In this document: one piece after another, positions 25,201-37,007 of the stretch
Layout: every line of letters begins with the position of its first letter
Numbering within the stretch: the first letter of the stretch is position 1
Source: Ambrosia x helenae
Lineage: Eukaryota; Streptophyta; Magnoliopsida; Asterales; Asteraceae
Direction of reading: 5' to 3'
Length of the DNA stretch: 64,000 bases
Assembly (NCBI GenBank): GCA_030844895.1
Contig: CM061229.1
Location: forward strand, 106,080,975-106,144,974
The notes under the pieces: model-generated
What the model was told of the DNA's origin: nothing
The model's input: only the letters and a program-made list of their open reading frames with translations
Databases searched by the model: none
Translations under genes and position numbers: made by a program

Positions 25201-26653
25201 TAACCCAAAGCTATTCAAGTGAAAAAAAGGATGAGTTCTGTTAGTATCTGAATAGCCAAATTTACATTACCTGTTTCTAGGCTGATCTCCATAAACTATG
25301 CTTCTCCGAATTTGGCTAGAAGTAAAATATTTATATAAAACTGCCAAAAGAATGACCAATTAAAATCTCCTTCTGAAAGGACAAAAACAGGATAACTAGC
25401 ACCAGACTAGAATACCGAATCTAATGTGTGAAAATTTTTGATTGTGTAAATCTTCCACATAGACAAGTGCCTAGTCACAACTCACAAACACACCTTGGAG
25501 GAAGCCTGGCATTAATAACATCGCATAAAGACCAAGGGCAAGAAGTCTTATGATCCACCGGCGGCCTACCCTGATTGAAAACAAATGATTAGGATAGATA
25601 TTTCAAATTTTCAATAGTATTAGATTTCAAAAACTTATGGCAGAACGTGAACAAGTTAACGATTTTATGAAGTATGAACTTTAATTTGCATGTCGAGTAC
25701 AAACCATAACGTGGACAAGTTAACGATTTTATGAACTTTAATTTGCAGGTTAAGTACGAACCACCGTTTATGTTACTTATGATGCTAAAATAGGCTTGTT
25801 GGGTGGACAATATGGCAAGCATTGACTCTTGTAATGGGTGGCTAGGGTTTAGTAGGCAGATACTGTCAGGCTAGGCTGCTAAGGTAGGGTTTGGAACCAG
25901 CTTAGTTCTAAGCCACATGGTTTACATATTGTACATATAATATGGTTACAACCAATTAGGCATCCATATGGTTAATAACCAATTGGGCACTCTTATGCTT
26001 TTACATTTGCATACTTCTTTTCAAAAACTTATTTTTATTTTCTATGTTCATGTGTCCACATGGAGACACATATAACATGTTTCATGTTATAAAAAAAAAT
26101 CCAATACCGAAAAAACCACACGAATCGTTCCCTAAACCTAATTCCCAACTCCAAAACCTCAAACCCATGCTCCAAATTTCACATTCCTTCAAACAAACGC
26201 CAAATTTAAACTCAAAATCTCAATTTAAAAACAATAACACTCCCACCATTTCATATTAACTTCAACTACCTGCCTTTTGAAGCACAAATTAATATCATTT
26301 ATAACAAAACACAAACCAAAGCAATTAAAAAAAACTAAGTAACCTAACCTAAATTCCAAAAAAAAAAAACAGAGTAACTATTATTATTATTATTATAATT
26401 TATACCCGAGATATCTTAAAAGAGTAAACGCAAGCCTCGTAATCAAATACGTCTCACTAGCAGCATGTCCGATCTCTCTACTGAACGATTGTGACCTGCA
26501 CAAAGCAGCCGACCTCTTCGCCGGACCTCCACCGGAGTTCGTCCTCCGTCTCGCCGTCGTTGAACGTAACGAATCGCCGACGCCGTCCATATCTTCCGGT
26601 GACGATGCTGGTTCGACCGGGATATAGCCGACCGGCGACGGTGACGTCACCAT
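22300..26653 (-). CDS. ICME: Isoprenylcysteine alpha-carbonyl methylesterase-like (ICME) hydrolase
   Basis: ICME removes the methyl ester from C-terminal prenylcysteine of CaaX proteins at endomembranes, opposing ICMT; in Arabidopsis it affects ABA signalling. Exons: 26,653-26,406; 25,570-25,494; 25,340-25,271; 25,173-25,093; 23,947-23,873; 23,775-23,674; 23,589-23,452; 23,364-23,299; 23,185-23,042; 22,747-22,657; 22,476-22,300. All junctions are GT/AG and keep phase. The product is about 417 residues, near the Arabidopsis length. It shows SQSFSREIGHAASETYLIT, a hydrophobic segment (LLALGLYAMLLMPGFLQ), GGAW oxyanion region (about 153-156), nucleophile GQSAG (Ser about 225), acid in HGTEDFSIP (Asp about 326) and base in GKTHTDLF (His about 358). 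Near 22,352 one extra base shifts the last codons. The family's usual ending (LVKLAGLVSPF, stop 22,314-22,316) is in the neighbouring frame, while the uncorrected frame runs to 22,300. The start is the ATG at 26,651-26,653. Confidence 0.9.
23948..25092 (-). other. Large intron 4 of ICME-like gene
   Basis: The 1.1-kb intron separates the exon ending VTGGAWIIG from the one starting YKGWGSLLG. It includes non-coding, GC-richer DNA at about 24,470-24,860 that looks inserted, but no TIR or duplication was found. Confidence 0.4.
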
Positions 26654-27541
26654 TGGCAAGTTTGTTTTGTTTTCCGACGAGATGAGATTCGAATTTGATA
26701 ATATTATTATTATTATTTGAAATGGAAGGCGGCGATGTGTATAGGTGGCACCGTTGTACGAGAAAAAACACACACACAGAAACACGGACACGGTCTTTGT
26801 GCAGGCGTTATCATATAAGGCGGTGAATGTTTGATTTTATTATTATTATGTTACATATATGGTACTTGCTTTTTCTGTAATAACAAGTTTTATCTTTTTC
26901 TTTATATTTATATGTTTTCGGTCCTTGTATTTTAAGTTTTAACATAATCACATCTTGAAAGTTAGATAAAAAAAAAAGTGACTTATCGATCTGTTTGTGC
27001 ACGTGTTTACGACTGACGTATCCAAATTGAAGTTGACAGATTCGTTTTCGCTTACCGGTGGTCGTTAACAAATGTAAGGAGTGGATGAGTAGAAGAACCT
27101 ATCCGATGAAAATTTGGTTGGTATCGGTTTGTTTCATTATGGCATCGGTACGGACACGTATGATACTGATATTCGACGTAGCAACTGAAAGAGATGAATA
27201 CGGGTATAAGTCTTGGTACCAATATTGTTAGGAATAAATAAGTTCTAGATGTCAAGAAACTGGTATGGTGAGGCACTCGCTATAGCTTACGATGCAAAAA
27301 GATATACTTTGTTGTGAATACAGCTCCGTCTTCAACAATGTTTCTGCTGGGAACCATTAAGACAGAGGTTTGGACATTTTCGGTTTGGTTCGCCACGGTA
27401 AAAAAGTCAATTATATTTGACCCGTTCAATTTTGATTTTTTTATAAACAAACGTTGATAAAAATAGGTATGTCGCAAAAATATATTCGAAACTTTATAAA
27501 GCATTATATTATCTTATTAGAATAACAAAAAGGAAAAAGCT
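26654..27541. other. Upstream region of ICME-like gene and dispersed repeat
   Basis: The proximal part should hold the ICME promoter; a weak minus-strand TATATG lies near 26,813. From about 27,050 to 27,440 the DNA resembles 56,660-57,120 (shared TATAGCTTACGAT and CTTCAACA words), an undetermined dispersed repeat. Confidence 0.4.
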
Positions 27542-27551
27542 ATTACTTTAT

Positions 27552-27937
27552 GAGGAAAGATCCGGTACAAATAGCTTTTTTGGTAAGAATTGTGAGAATC
27601 AAAGGAGGTTTTTTTTTAATTTTTTTTTTAAATTTTTTTCCCCATATTGTTAAACATGTATTATAGTATTGAAAACTAAAAAAAAAAAAAAAAATTGGTG
27701 TAGAGTCATTACGTGTAGAGTAATTACATAATTACTCTAGTGTAAACTAATGTATTTACCTTAATGACGTAATTACACTAAAAAACATTTTTTTTTAATT
27801 TTTTTTTGTATTATTCATCTAGAAAGAATGTTTAAGCACATGGGAAAAAAAATTCTAAAAAAATAAATAAATTTTTTTTACCCCCTTTGATTCTCACAGT
27901 TCTTACAAAAAAACTATATGTATTTGATCTTTACTCA
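27552..27937. mobile_element. Mutator-like MITE, copy 1
   Basis: A 386-bp non-coding element with long imperfect terminal inverted repeats (GAGGAAAGATC / GAGTAAAGATC, about 50 bp) is flanked by the exact 10-bp duplication ATTACTTTAT (27,542-27,551 and 27,938-27,947). An inverted copy lies at 45,522-45,925. Duplication length fits the Mutator superfamily; the assignment is inferred. Confidence 0.8.
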
Positions 27938-28512
27938 TTACTTTATATATACAAATAAATAAACTACAACACGCTTTGATAAAAACTAGAATCATTAATT
28001 CCCTCCTGTCACCATCTTAGGTAGCGTTTGGTATGATGAAATGGAAGGAGGAACGAAATGAACCATTACGAGGTAATGAAAACTAGTGTGTTTGGTTAGT
28101 TAAAGAAATGAAATCACCCATTCCACAGGGCATTCTATGACATCCGACAAACTCAGGTTAATACTTTTTACAAACATATAAGTCTACCTTAGCAAAACAG
28201 TTATTTAACGTACTTAACTGGGTTAGTTGAGTCGGTTCGATGATTCGGGGAATCATCGAGAGTTGGTTTGCACTCACGTATTGTCCATGGTTTAATGACT
28301 CGCAGAATCATTGGGGAAACACATACACATACACACACATGAGTCTTGAGTCTCGTTATTGGTGAAATTACATAGTCGGGATAACTTATCAAGTATTATA
28401 TGTTCTATGAATGATTAACAACTTGTCAATGCATGTTTATGAAATTAGATGTGATAACATATGTTAAAATGACAATTTGAAAGTTCTAGGTTCAAATTGG
28501 GAAAATGGGATT

Positions 28513-28624
28513 TTCGTTCCTGTCATCGAAGGCACGAATGAAAATTTAGAAATCTCATTCGTACCTTAGATGGTACGAATGAGAGGAATTGTTTTCCGTT
28601 CGTACCCAAGAAGATACGAACGGG
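28513..28624 (+). repeat. Hairpin array upstream of LTR TATA box (copy 1)
   Basis: Three tandem inverted repeats lie directly upstream of TATAAATA. The best is perfect: CTCATTCGTACC (28,554-28,565), loop TTAGAT, GGTACGAATGAG (28,572-28,583). Neighbours use the related arms CCGTTCGTA/TACGAACGG. Confidence 0.75.
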
Positions 28625-28631
28625 AGCATAC

Positions 28632-28639
28632 TATAAATA
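28632..28639 (+). promoter_or_regulatory. TATA box of LTR copy 1
   Basis: TATAAATA is followed by a pyrimidine-rich CT leader near 28,690. The same box sits at the corresponding place in copy 2. Confidence 0.55.
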
Positions 28640-29785
28640 CATCTCTTTGCCTCATTTTCATCATTTCACAACCCTAACTCGCCCCCAAGTGCTCTCTCTC
28701 TCTCAACCCCAAACCTGTAGAAACGAGTTTTTGCCCTTGTTTTTTGGGTCCTAAAGCTAAAACACATTCTACAACCAAATCAAGTGAAGATTCCGTTGGA
28801 AGATTTACAATAGTATGCGCAAATCAATAACAATAACTGATAATGAATGATAATAATATTATTGAATTGATCGAACTGATCGTATGATTACAAAGTGTTT
28901 CGTATCTTTTTGGTTTTGATAATGAAATTTGATAACTGCCAAATGAAATAATCGTAAACTATATATACATATGATGTTTAAACTAAATGACATGTTGAAA
29001 CCCGAAGCATTGTGTCTTTGATGATGAACCGTTTCGTGTCTTGTACTTGAACCGGTTGATGTTTAATTGAACTGGATGTATAATATCTAGCTTATATTAA
29101 GATAACGTCCAATAGATTCAAGGTGTGTTCATCATCTAAACCCTTTTTAATGCAATTTCTTACATTTCTGATAAACCTTAAGTGTCCAGATCTGATCTAA
29201 ATGAGTTTTCATAAATAAAAACCTTTCTAAGATCTTTCTAAACTAGATCTATACCTAAATTATGAGTTTTCTTACAAAAACCCAAATAGTAATGGAATGG
29301 ATGATTGTTCTATGTGTTATATGTTTATGAAATGATGTGTAGATGATGTATGAATGATTTAGGACTGATTTGGAACATGATTTATGAGTATGTAATGGAT
29401 TAATTGACATTTGGTGGAATTTACCCATTTTTGGGGTTTTTTATGTTAGATCTAGGGTTTGTTCATAAATATGATGATGATAACATGATTAGGAATTGGT
29501 TAGCATATGTGAATCTGTGTCTATTGATCTAAGTATGATAGTATTCTGTTAATTTCCATTTTGGCTAAAGTTTTCATGCAATTGATGTGACATCTTCGTA
29601 ATTTGCTATTTTGGGTAAAGTTATGATTTGCTATGAGAAATGGATGAATTGTTGTATGAAAAAAGTGTAGTTACATGTGAATAGGATAGATAAGGTTGAC
29701 TGCTGTGATTTGTTTCATTTCGTGAAGTTTTCAATCAGGTTTGACGGTTTTTGTTCGTCGAAATAGTTCAGCAGACTTTTAGGTC

Positions 29786-30010
29786 GAATGAGATTTCATT
29801 CGTACCATCGAAGGTACGAATGAAGTAATATGGTTTTCATTCCACCTAACTAAATGTACGAATGAGAGAAGGGTGTTTTCATTCGTGCCATCTTGGGAAA
29901 GGAATTCTCATTCGTGCTGCTAAGGATACGAACGAAAGGAACAAATTCTCATTCGTGCCAATGAAGGGTACGAACGAGGGGAAATAATTCCCGTTCGCAC
30001 CCACGAGTAC
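29786..30010 (+). repeat. Second hairpin array in LTR copy 1
   Basis: It repeats the arm words of the first array about 1.2 kb downstream. A perfect 12-bp stem runs TTCATTCGTACC (29,795-29,806), loop ATCGAA, GGTACGAATGAA (29,813-29,824). Imperfect units based on CATTCGTGC...TACGAACGA follow. Confidence 0.7.
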
Positions 30011-31119
30011 AGATTATGAATATGATATAAACTAAGTTTTTTATGTGCATTGCTTGTATGTAAACTGTATATACTTGATCAACTGATGTAACGGGTCACC
30101 AACGGGATGTCTAGTCTGTCTTCTGTGGTCGGGTCAACATTCAAACACGTTTTCAAACATATATAGTCATGGTCTGGACAATCGGGGACTAGTTAACATA
30201 TGGGTTATTAGTCTTGACACTTATACACATTTTATGATAGGTCGCCGGTATTAGGGACTATCATCACATTGTCAGTTTAAATATTTTACAAGAACGCAAC
30301 CTAAGGTGAGTTTCACGGCCCCACTTACACACACTTTCTCATGGGGGAGAAACATGCTACATATCTTGGATACGTAAAGATCATGTTATACTATTGTTAT
30401 CTTTTGATTACTATACGACTCATCCAGCTCCCAGGAAAACCGTGAATATGTGAGGTTATATAACGAGGGAAATGTGGATAGATCTATTGGGCCTGACAAA
30501 CCCCACACGGGTCGACTGAAGGTCGGACGGGTGCATATTGTCTCGGACTACAGGCTCTACCGTGGATGATGGTAGTTCATTGGGTATTTCATATGGAGCA
30601 TCTTGTCAGTAATGGTTTCCAACTGTAGTAGTAACATACATACGTCTAGCTAACGTTCGCATAACATATTAGTAACGAGATTGACTGATGTAACGTTTTT
30701 ATAAAACCTGTGAGCTTACCAGCATAGTATGTTGACATTTTAGCATGTTTTCTCAGGTCGCTAAGGTAGCAGGATTTGGATAGGCGCACGTGGTCTCACG
30801 ACGTCTAGGTTTCATGCATCATGTTAAACTTTTAAACGTTGTCTTTTATTTACATTTTTAAGGATGTAAACTATTATGCTTTCGCTGTATTCGTGGTTGA
30901 CACTTTTGAACTGAATGGTTTGGTTACGTTATTTTATTCATATAGTTGTCGTTTATTGTGGCCATTGACTTGGATCCTGGTGTGTCACGTACCCCACGGT
31001 AAAACCCTGCAAGTGAAAATCTATGGGTGTGACATATTCCATTCCCTCAAAACCATTCCATCCAACCCCCATGTTTTTTTTTTCATTCCATCTCTCATTC
31101 ACCCTTTACTAACAACACC

Positions 31120-32115
31120 ATAACCCACCACCACCGCTGTCGCCACCACCTTCGTCACCACTCACCACCATCACCCACCCACCCATCAGCGCTGCCCGCC
31201 ACCACCCACCACCGTCGTCACCGGCACCACCACCACCGCCACCGCCACCGCCACCTACTACCTTCACCCGCCCACCACCGCCGACTCCACCACTTGCCAC
31301 CGTCACTCACCACAATTTTCATTACCCACTACTAGCGCTGCCACCCACTAACGCCGCCGCCTCCACCCACCACCACCACCACTACTACTCACCATCGTCA
31401 CCCACCCACCATCACCATCACCGCCATCCACCTCCACCCATCGCCACCATTGCCGCCACCCACCATCGTCGTCGCCACCCACCACCATGCTACCGCCATA
31501 CACCACCACCTACCATCACCATGCAGCAACACCAACTATGAGAAATCCACCAATCCACATATGATGTGTGAACAATTACAGTTGTGTACCATAGTCAGTA
31601 GCTAGATATGGATAAGGGGGCATAACATACATATGGTGAGCTACAACAATGGTTAAAGAGCCTAACATAGCTAGGTTAAGAGATAATTGAACATGCCATG
31701 ACGTTGTTAGGATTTCATATAGGCCTTTATGGCCCTGGCCCGTAAATGGTTCCAACCATCACGTAGCCCATACGGAGGTCGGAGGATAGGTTGGTTCACT
31801 TAAAGAGAATCTTTTCTATGATCAGATACGAATCATGTCATACATGAGCAGGCTCCGTAAGATCTAGTTCACTTAACTTCAGATTATTTAATAGTATAGT
31901 ATAAAATGCATTAACCACTACCACCCACCATCGCCACCCACCACCGCCACCCACCACCGCTACTACTTACAAGCGTTGCCCACCCACCATCACGGCCATC
32001 CAACTCCACCTTCCACCGTCGCCACCACCACCGTCGCCGCCCACCACCGCCACTACCGCCACATATCACCACCCACCATCACCGCCACTGACCACCCCCC
32101 ATCACTGCCACTAAC
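31120..32115. repeat. CCACC-rich low-complexity tract
   Basis: Degenerate CCACCA/CCGCCA repeats with an unrelated insert of about 390 bp (31,525-31,915). It is the core of the Tourist-like element, the reverse complement of 61,700-62,240. Frames here are low-complexity artefacts. Confidence 0.7.
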
Positions 32116-32285
32116 CACCTTATTCCTTCGTCTTTTCTGCCTATCCAACAACACAAAATAATGTTTTTTTTTCATTCCCACATGGCAACAAAACAAGACA
32201 TGGAATGGTAATGATCCATTTGATTACCTTGTCCATTCCATTACCTCGTTCATTCCATTCCCTCATCGATTCCATTACCCCACTC

Positions 32286-33898
32286 AAGGGTTTCATCTCA
32301 TTAGTCGCATGAATCAGTCGATTCAAGCAACGATTGTGGATTCAGAACCAAGATTAGCAGTAGATCGGTGGAGATGATGATGACAAAGGGTCATTATTGG
32401 CGGTGGTAGCGAGAGAAGGAATGAACGAACGCATTGGTTGATGACATAACGCGAACTTCAAATTTACAAATATACCCTCGATACTATAGCAATCATGTAT
32501 TGTGTTTATATATATATATATATATATAATAATGTTACTTCTATGTTTTTTATATAATAAGTGGGTTATGATGTGGATATTTTGGTGTTATGGGAAATTG
32601 AGAGGGGGGGGGGGGTATACAAAAAAACAGTTTGAAATTAGATGTAGTATGCTGAGATGAAGGTGTGTGTAGTGCATTTTTACGTTATGGGGTCAATATC
32701 ATTATATTGCAATTAACGTATATAGTGTTCGTTTCTTGGAATTGAAATTGGAACTTGGAATTTGCGTAGTGTTCGTTTCATGGAATGAAATTTGTTGAAA
32801 TTGAAATCTCAAATTCATTCTTCATGTATTCGGTTGGTAAATTGGATACATTAATCTCGGCCCACCGATCAGGGGGCCAGTTCGGGTCAGCAGCGACCGG
32901 GTGGGGTCCAGACATTCCAGGTCGGTAACGATCCGAGTCAGTTTGAGACGTTTCGGGCCATTAATGGGTCGATTCGAGACATTTTGGGTAAGTAACGAAA
33001 CATATTTGGTAGGTTTAAGTCATTTCGGGTCGTTAACGGGATAGATCGGGTCAAAACGGGTCATGGGCGGGCCGGTCGGGTCAACACATTGCAAGTCAGA
33101 TCAGGGTGACATGTTGTGGGTCGGGTCATCGGATATACATGTTTCAGGTAGGAGGTGAGCCGTGCCGGATCGAGACATTATAGCTCAGCGGCAGGTTAGT
33201 TCAGTTTGAGACGTTTCGATTCAGGTTGAGACATTTTAGGTTGATGCTCGGTCGGATCGCGTTACGGGCTGGCGCGGGCTGATTTGGTCGAATTATTGTG
33301 GGTCGTCGGCAGGCCGGGTCGGTCGAGGTGTTGATGGTGATTTAGGCAGAAAACCCTAATTTTGATAGTCTAAATGAATGTACAACTATCTTTCTACCGT
33401 AAGTAAGAATATATGTACAACTATTATCTTTCTATGACACTAAAATTGAACAATTTTAATATGTATGTTTACATCAATTAGTTAAGTTATGTTTTATTTT
33501 AATTGGTTGGGTAGGTTGGTAACATAAAAACTTAACTAAAATGAACTGATTAAGCACATCGAAAATGTGTTTAAAGGCATACAATCTTCTTGTTTATTTG
33601 TCAAAATAAAAAGATCTATATTTTGTTAGAAGATACATGACCTAGCTGTTAAGAAAATATAATAACTATTTTTTCACACAAGTTCAGTCATATGACAACA
33701 TGATACACACAATTGTGGATGGTTTCGATCTTTTGTTTCGAATCAAGCATATGCCTTGTCGAGCACATGTGTCGCACATGCTACTAGACCAAAAAGTTTG
33801 ATTTTTCCACGACATCAAGATAATAACAAAATAAAATAAAAATTATAAAAATCTCAATTTATATCAACATCAAACGTACACTTACTTCAAATCATGAT
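32286..33898. other. Intergenic region with TA microsatellite and GGGTC-rich repeats
   Basis: A TA run lies near 32,507-32,529 and a G-run near 32,605. At 32,850-33,330 a degenerate array of GGGTC/GAGACATTT words forms a low-complexity repeat. No gene seen. Confidence 0.5.
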
Positions 33899-34531
33899 CA
33901 AGGTTGTAAAAATCCCGATTAATCACCGACTAATCGGTGATTAATCGCTAGTCCCCACTTTACTGATTAATTTTGAACTAATCACTAATTTAATCAGTGG
34001 CGGTCCAGGGTTGTAAAAATCCCGATTAATCACCGATTAGTCGGACCAAATTTGTCCTAGTCAGACCTTAAAAACTCAAAATTAGGTCAAAAATGAATTC
34101 GAACGGGTCAAAACTGGAGCAAATCGATCAAATCAAACAAGTTCTTACGTCAAAATTGGATGATAATCCATGATTTAGAACCAAAATCGATGAAACTCCA
34201 TGAACCCTAGTTGCCTTTGATGGTTCCGTACGATGAAAGAATGAATGGGAGGAAAAAACGGGATATGGTGAACGATATGGAGGTGATTAGGGCTATTTAT
34301 GTTTAGATATTTTAATATTTAACCCCAATCCATATTCACTAGTTTATATTTGGCCCTTAAACTTCTAAATTTATACATATAAGATAAAAATTAACATTAT
34401 ATATGTATAAATTTGGAAAAATATATATAAAAATCCAATCCGATTAATCCCGATTAATCTTGATTAATCCCTATTAATCCCTAGTCGGTACCTCACCGGC
34501 CGACTAGCGCCTAGCGAGTTCTACAACCTTG
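33899..34531. mobile_element. hAT-like MITE with duplicated terminus
   Basis: A 633-bp element starts CAAGGTTGTA and ends TACAACCTTG, flanked by the 8-bp duplication ATCATGAT (33,891-33,898 and 34,532-34,539). The left terminal motif GTTGTAAAAATCCCGATTAA recurs about 110 bp inside. GATTAATC words fill both ends. No transposase frame. Confidence 0.75.
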
Positions 34532-34539
34532 ATCATGAT

Positions 34540-35769
34540 CGTTAAAAGCGCAAAACGCACTCAATGCAGAGTGAGCCTTTAGCCTCAATGCAAGGCGCTT
34601 AAAATGCAAGAGCATTTTAAAACAGGACACACAATATAAAATTACATTTTTAAGAGTTTCAAACATGTTTTAGGCTTCTTTAGGATTAGTTTATGTTGTT
34701 TTGTGTTGATTCTAGACTTGTTTAGGGCTGGTATAAATGTTTCAATCCTGTTCAGAGGATTATTGGCTAGAATTTTGTCGGAAGTTTGCCTGAAAATGTG
34801 GCCGAGGGCCTGAGAGTGAGGTTTTTGAAGCGAAACGAGAAGGCTATGATGGGACTGAAAAGTGGGCATAGGCACGCACCTGACTAAGCCTTGACAACTT
34901 CAAATACCTTAAAATACGAACTACAGCCGTAAGACTAGGCGGTATGGTGTCGTAGAGAGAGTAGGGCAGAGACTCTCCACGCCCCAACACAGCCTCACCA
35001 CCATTTCTTGGCGGGCGTTGCCCCTTTCCATGTGAGAATTCTCACGGGCGTTGCCCTTTGACCATTTTTTTTCAAATACGTTAACACTGCCATGAAACAG
35101 TGTTTTTCAAAACAAAGGAACGATTCATCAAACCACACGCCCAAAAGATTCAGAACAAAATGGTGTGGTATAAAGATATCATTGCACAAACACCACGTTC
35201 TATTGTTGTCTCGATGAAGGTTAACTACTCCATGATAGTATGGTGCGTCCACTATTTGATCCTCGAGCAAGAATGATCTTTACTATCAAATGCCTTTTTT
35301 ATGTCCAAGGAGATCACTATTACAAATGTCTCACTAAGATGATAGTGAACTTTCTATGCAAAAATGCTTCATACTTCAACTTTTACCTTGACCGAACCCG
35401 GCCCGAATTCATCCCAAAAATTTTGACTGAAAACCAAAGTGAATATGCTTAATGTGTCCGGTCTCTAGTCAGATATCCTGGTTACTCAGTCCAACCCGAA
35501 TCCTACTAGGTGCTATTTTCCATTTCACCTAGAAACATAATACGGTACCTTTAATGTATCAAAATTATCTTGTTGTTCCACACATTACAAACTTTTATAA
35601 CTTAATAAAATTATAAGATCCCTTAATAAAAGTAATAAGATGATTTATACATAGACAAAATTACTTGTCTGGAAAAATTAAGAATATGAAGTTTTAACGG
35701 TTTAGATAAGAAAGTTTTAGTTAAACACAGTTCCTGCGTTTTTGGGTGCCTTTGGTTAAAAAGCTAGTT
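34540..35769. other. Intergenic region, no gene supported
   Basis: Several frames of 70-90 codons occur, but none has a recognisable domain or coding pattern. A short direct repeat (GGGCGTTGCCC) lies near 35,012 and 35,045. Confidence 0.35.
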
Positions 35770-36800
35770 TATCATGTGACCCTCTTCCTCCGATGGTATT
35801 CTTGAGTGGAATTTTCGGGTCCCGTTGAAAGTCAACGGTTTAGCTTGTCGTGCTCTCCAAGATCACCTTCCCACTACTGATAATCAGATTAAGAGAAAAA
35901 TTCTCTTTGGTCCGGATATTTGTAGTTGTTGAAGGCTTTCGAGTGAGTCTATTGATCATGTATTTACATCTTGCTATGTGTGCTTGGTTGTGTGCCACAG
36001 GATCAGTTCTTGGTGCGATATACTTCCCATTTATGCTTTGTCAATTATGACATCTTTGATATTAAAAAAACATGTCCCGGAAATTCTGCATAAGAGGAAG
36101 ATAGTGTAATCGATCATTAAGATGCCATATTGGGGCATCTAGAGGGCTCGTAACAATTTTATTTTTTGTAACAAGCCGGTCAGGGTGGAGTACATCTTTC
36201 GCGATATCAAAGTTTTACGTTAACCTATGGATTAAAAACATGTGAAAATGTTGGGATTTAAACTTATCTAACTGGAAAGTGTTAACTTTGTAACTATTGT
36301 TTGTTTTGTGATCTGTGTAGCCAGCACTTGCTAGCTGCTTGTTAGTAGGGCTGGCAATTCAGACACGAACACGATAACCTGATACGAACCTACACGATTT
36401 TAACAGGTTTCGTGTTTGACCTGAATAGGTTTCGTGTCTATAACAGGTCAACACGTTAAGACCTGTTTATTTTCGTGTCGTGTTCGTGTTTACATCTTTC
36501 GTGTTCGTGTCTTAACAGGTCTTATCGTGTTTTTTTTTATCATGTCTTGTCGTGTCTTATCTTGTCTTGTCTTGTCGTGTTAACATGTTTTACTAGGTGT
36601 TCCTTATCGTGTTAACCTGTTATACACAGGTTCGTGTTTGAAAAAAAATGACACGATTAGATTTCATGTCGTGTTCGTATTTACAGGTTTTGTGTCCGTA
36701 TCTTAACAGATTTGTGTAACATGTTATGCCAGCCCTACTTGTTAGCATGGGTGTTTTGGCCTTTTATTCTAATGGAGAGTTGCAGTTAAAAAAAAAACAA
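35770..36800 (+). pseudogene. LINE (L1-type) 3' end relic, zf-RVT region
   Basis: Translated pieces VPLKVNGLACRALQDHLPT, IKRKILFGPDIC, ESIDHVFTSC and RARNNFIF match, in order, the zinc-binding tail of plant L1 reverse transcriptases, across at least one frame change and stops. The tail continues beyond a hAT MITE (36,346-36,737) to an A-rich end near 36,790. There is no upstream polymerase part, so the copy is 5'-truncated. Confidence 0.7.
36346..36737. mobile_element. hAT-like MITE inside LINE relic
   Basis: A 392-bp element with inverted termini TAGGGCTGGCA/TGCCAGCCCTA and an exact 8-bp duplication CTTGTTAG (36,338-36,345 and 36,738-36,745). The interior is a degenerate CGTGTCTTGT-type repeat with no frame. 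Confidence 0.85.
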
Positions 36801-37007
36801 TAAAGAAAGTTTGTTACTATACATCATGCATGGTCAACCTTTTGCGTGTAAATACTTCAATATGATATGATATAAATCATATTACAAGAAGAAATAAAAC
36901 TCTCAAAATTAACAAGAATTTTAATGATAATAATTAAACTTTCTATAATAAAAAAAAGGGTTTTTTTTTTTCTGTCCCCTTAATTTCGTGTTTAAAAACT
37001 AAAAACC
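36801..37007. other. Spacer and likely 3' untranslated region of TBL gene
   Basis: AT-rich DNA after the minus-strand TBL stop, with an A-run near 36,950. Nothing else seen. Confidence 0.3.

Larger units (their letters stand above)
28138..31030 (+). mobile_element. Solo-LTR-like element with hairpin arrays, copy 1
   Basis: It starts TGACATCCGACAAACTCAGG and ends GGGTGTGACA, homologous to 42,598-44,104 (inverted) and the 3' half of 54,925-56,643. It splits the Tourist-like element; the intact sequence in the other copy (near 62,300) confirms an insertion. Flanks ATTCT/ATTCC form a 5-bp duplication with one mismatch. A TATA box lies at 28,632-28,639. No primer site, second LTR or coding frame is present, so it reads as one LTR. 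Confidence 0.65.
28020..32285 (-). mobile_element. Tourist-like TIR element, 3'-truncated, carrying insertions
   Basis: The left end GGTAGCGTTTGGTATG follows TTA, and the flanking DNA matches the right end of the complete copy at 61,520-62,439 in reverse. The body is split by an LTR element (about 28,138-31,030) and continues as CCACC-rich low-complexity DNA to about 32,285. The last dozen or so terminal bases are replaced, so the right TIR is lost. Confidence 0.65.

Noticed and set aside
31109..31306. Gly-rich minus-strand frame
   Set aside because: Translation of CCACC low-complexity DNA inside a Tourist-like element.
34642..35452. Possible genes in the 34.6-35.5 kb interval
   Set aside because: Frames are short, on both strands, without domains, splice logic or composition differing from the surroundings.
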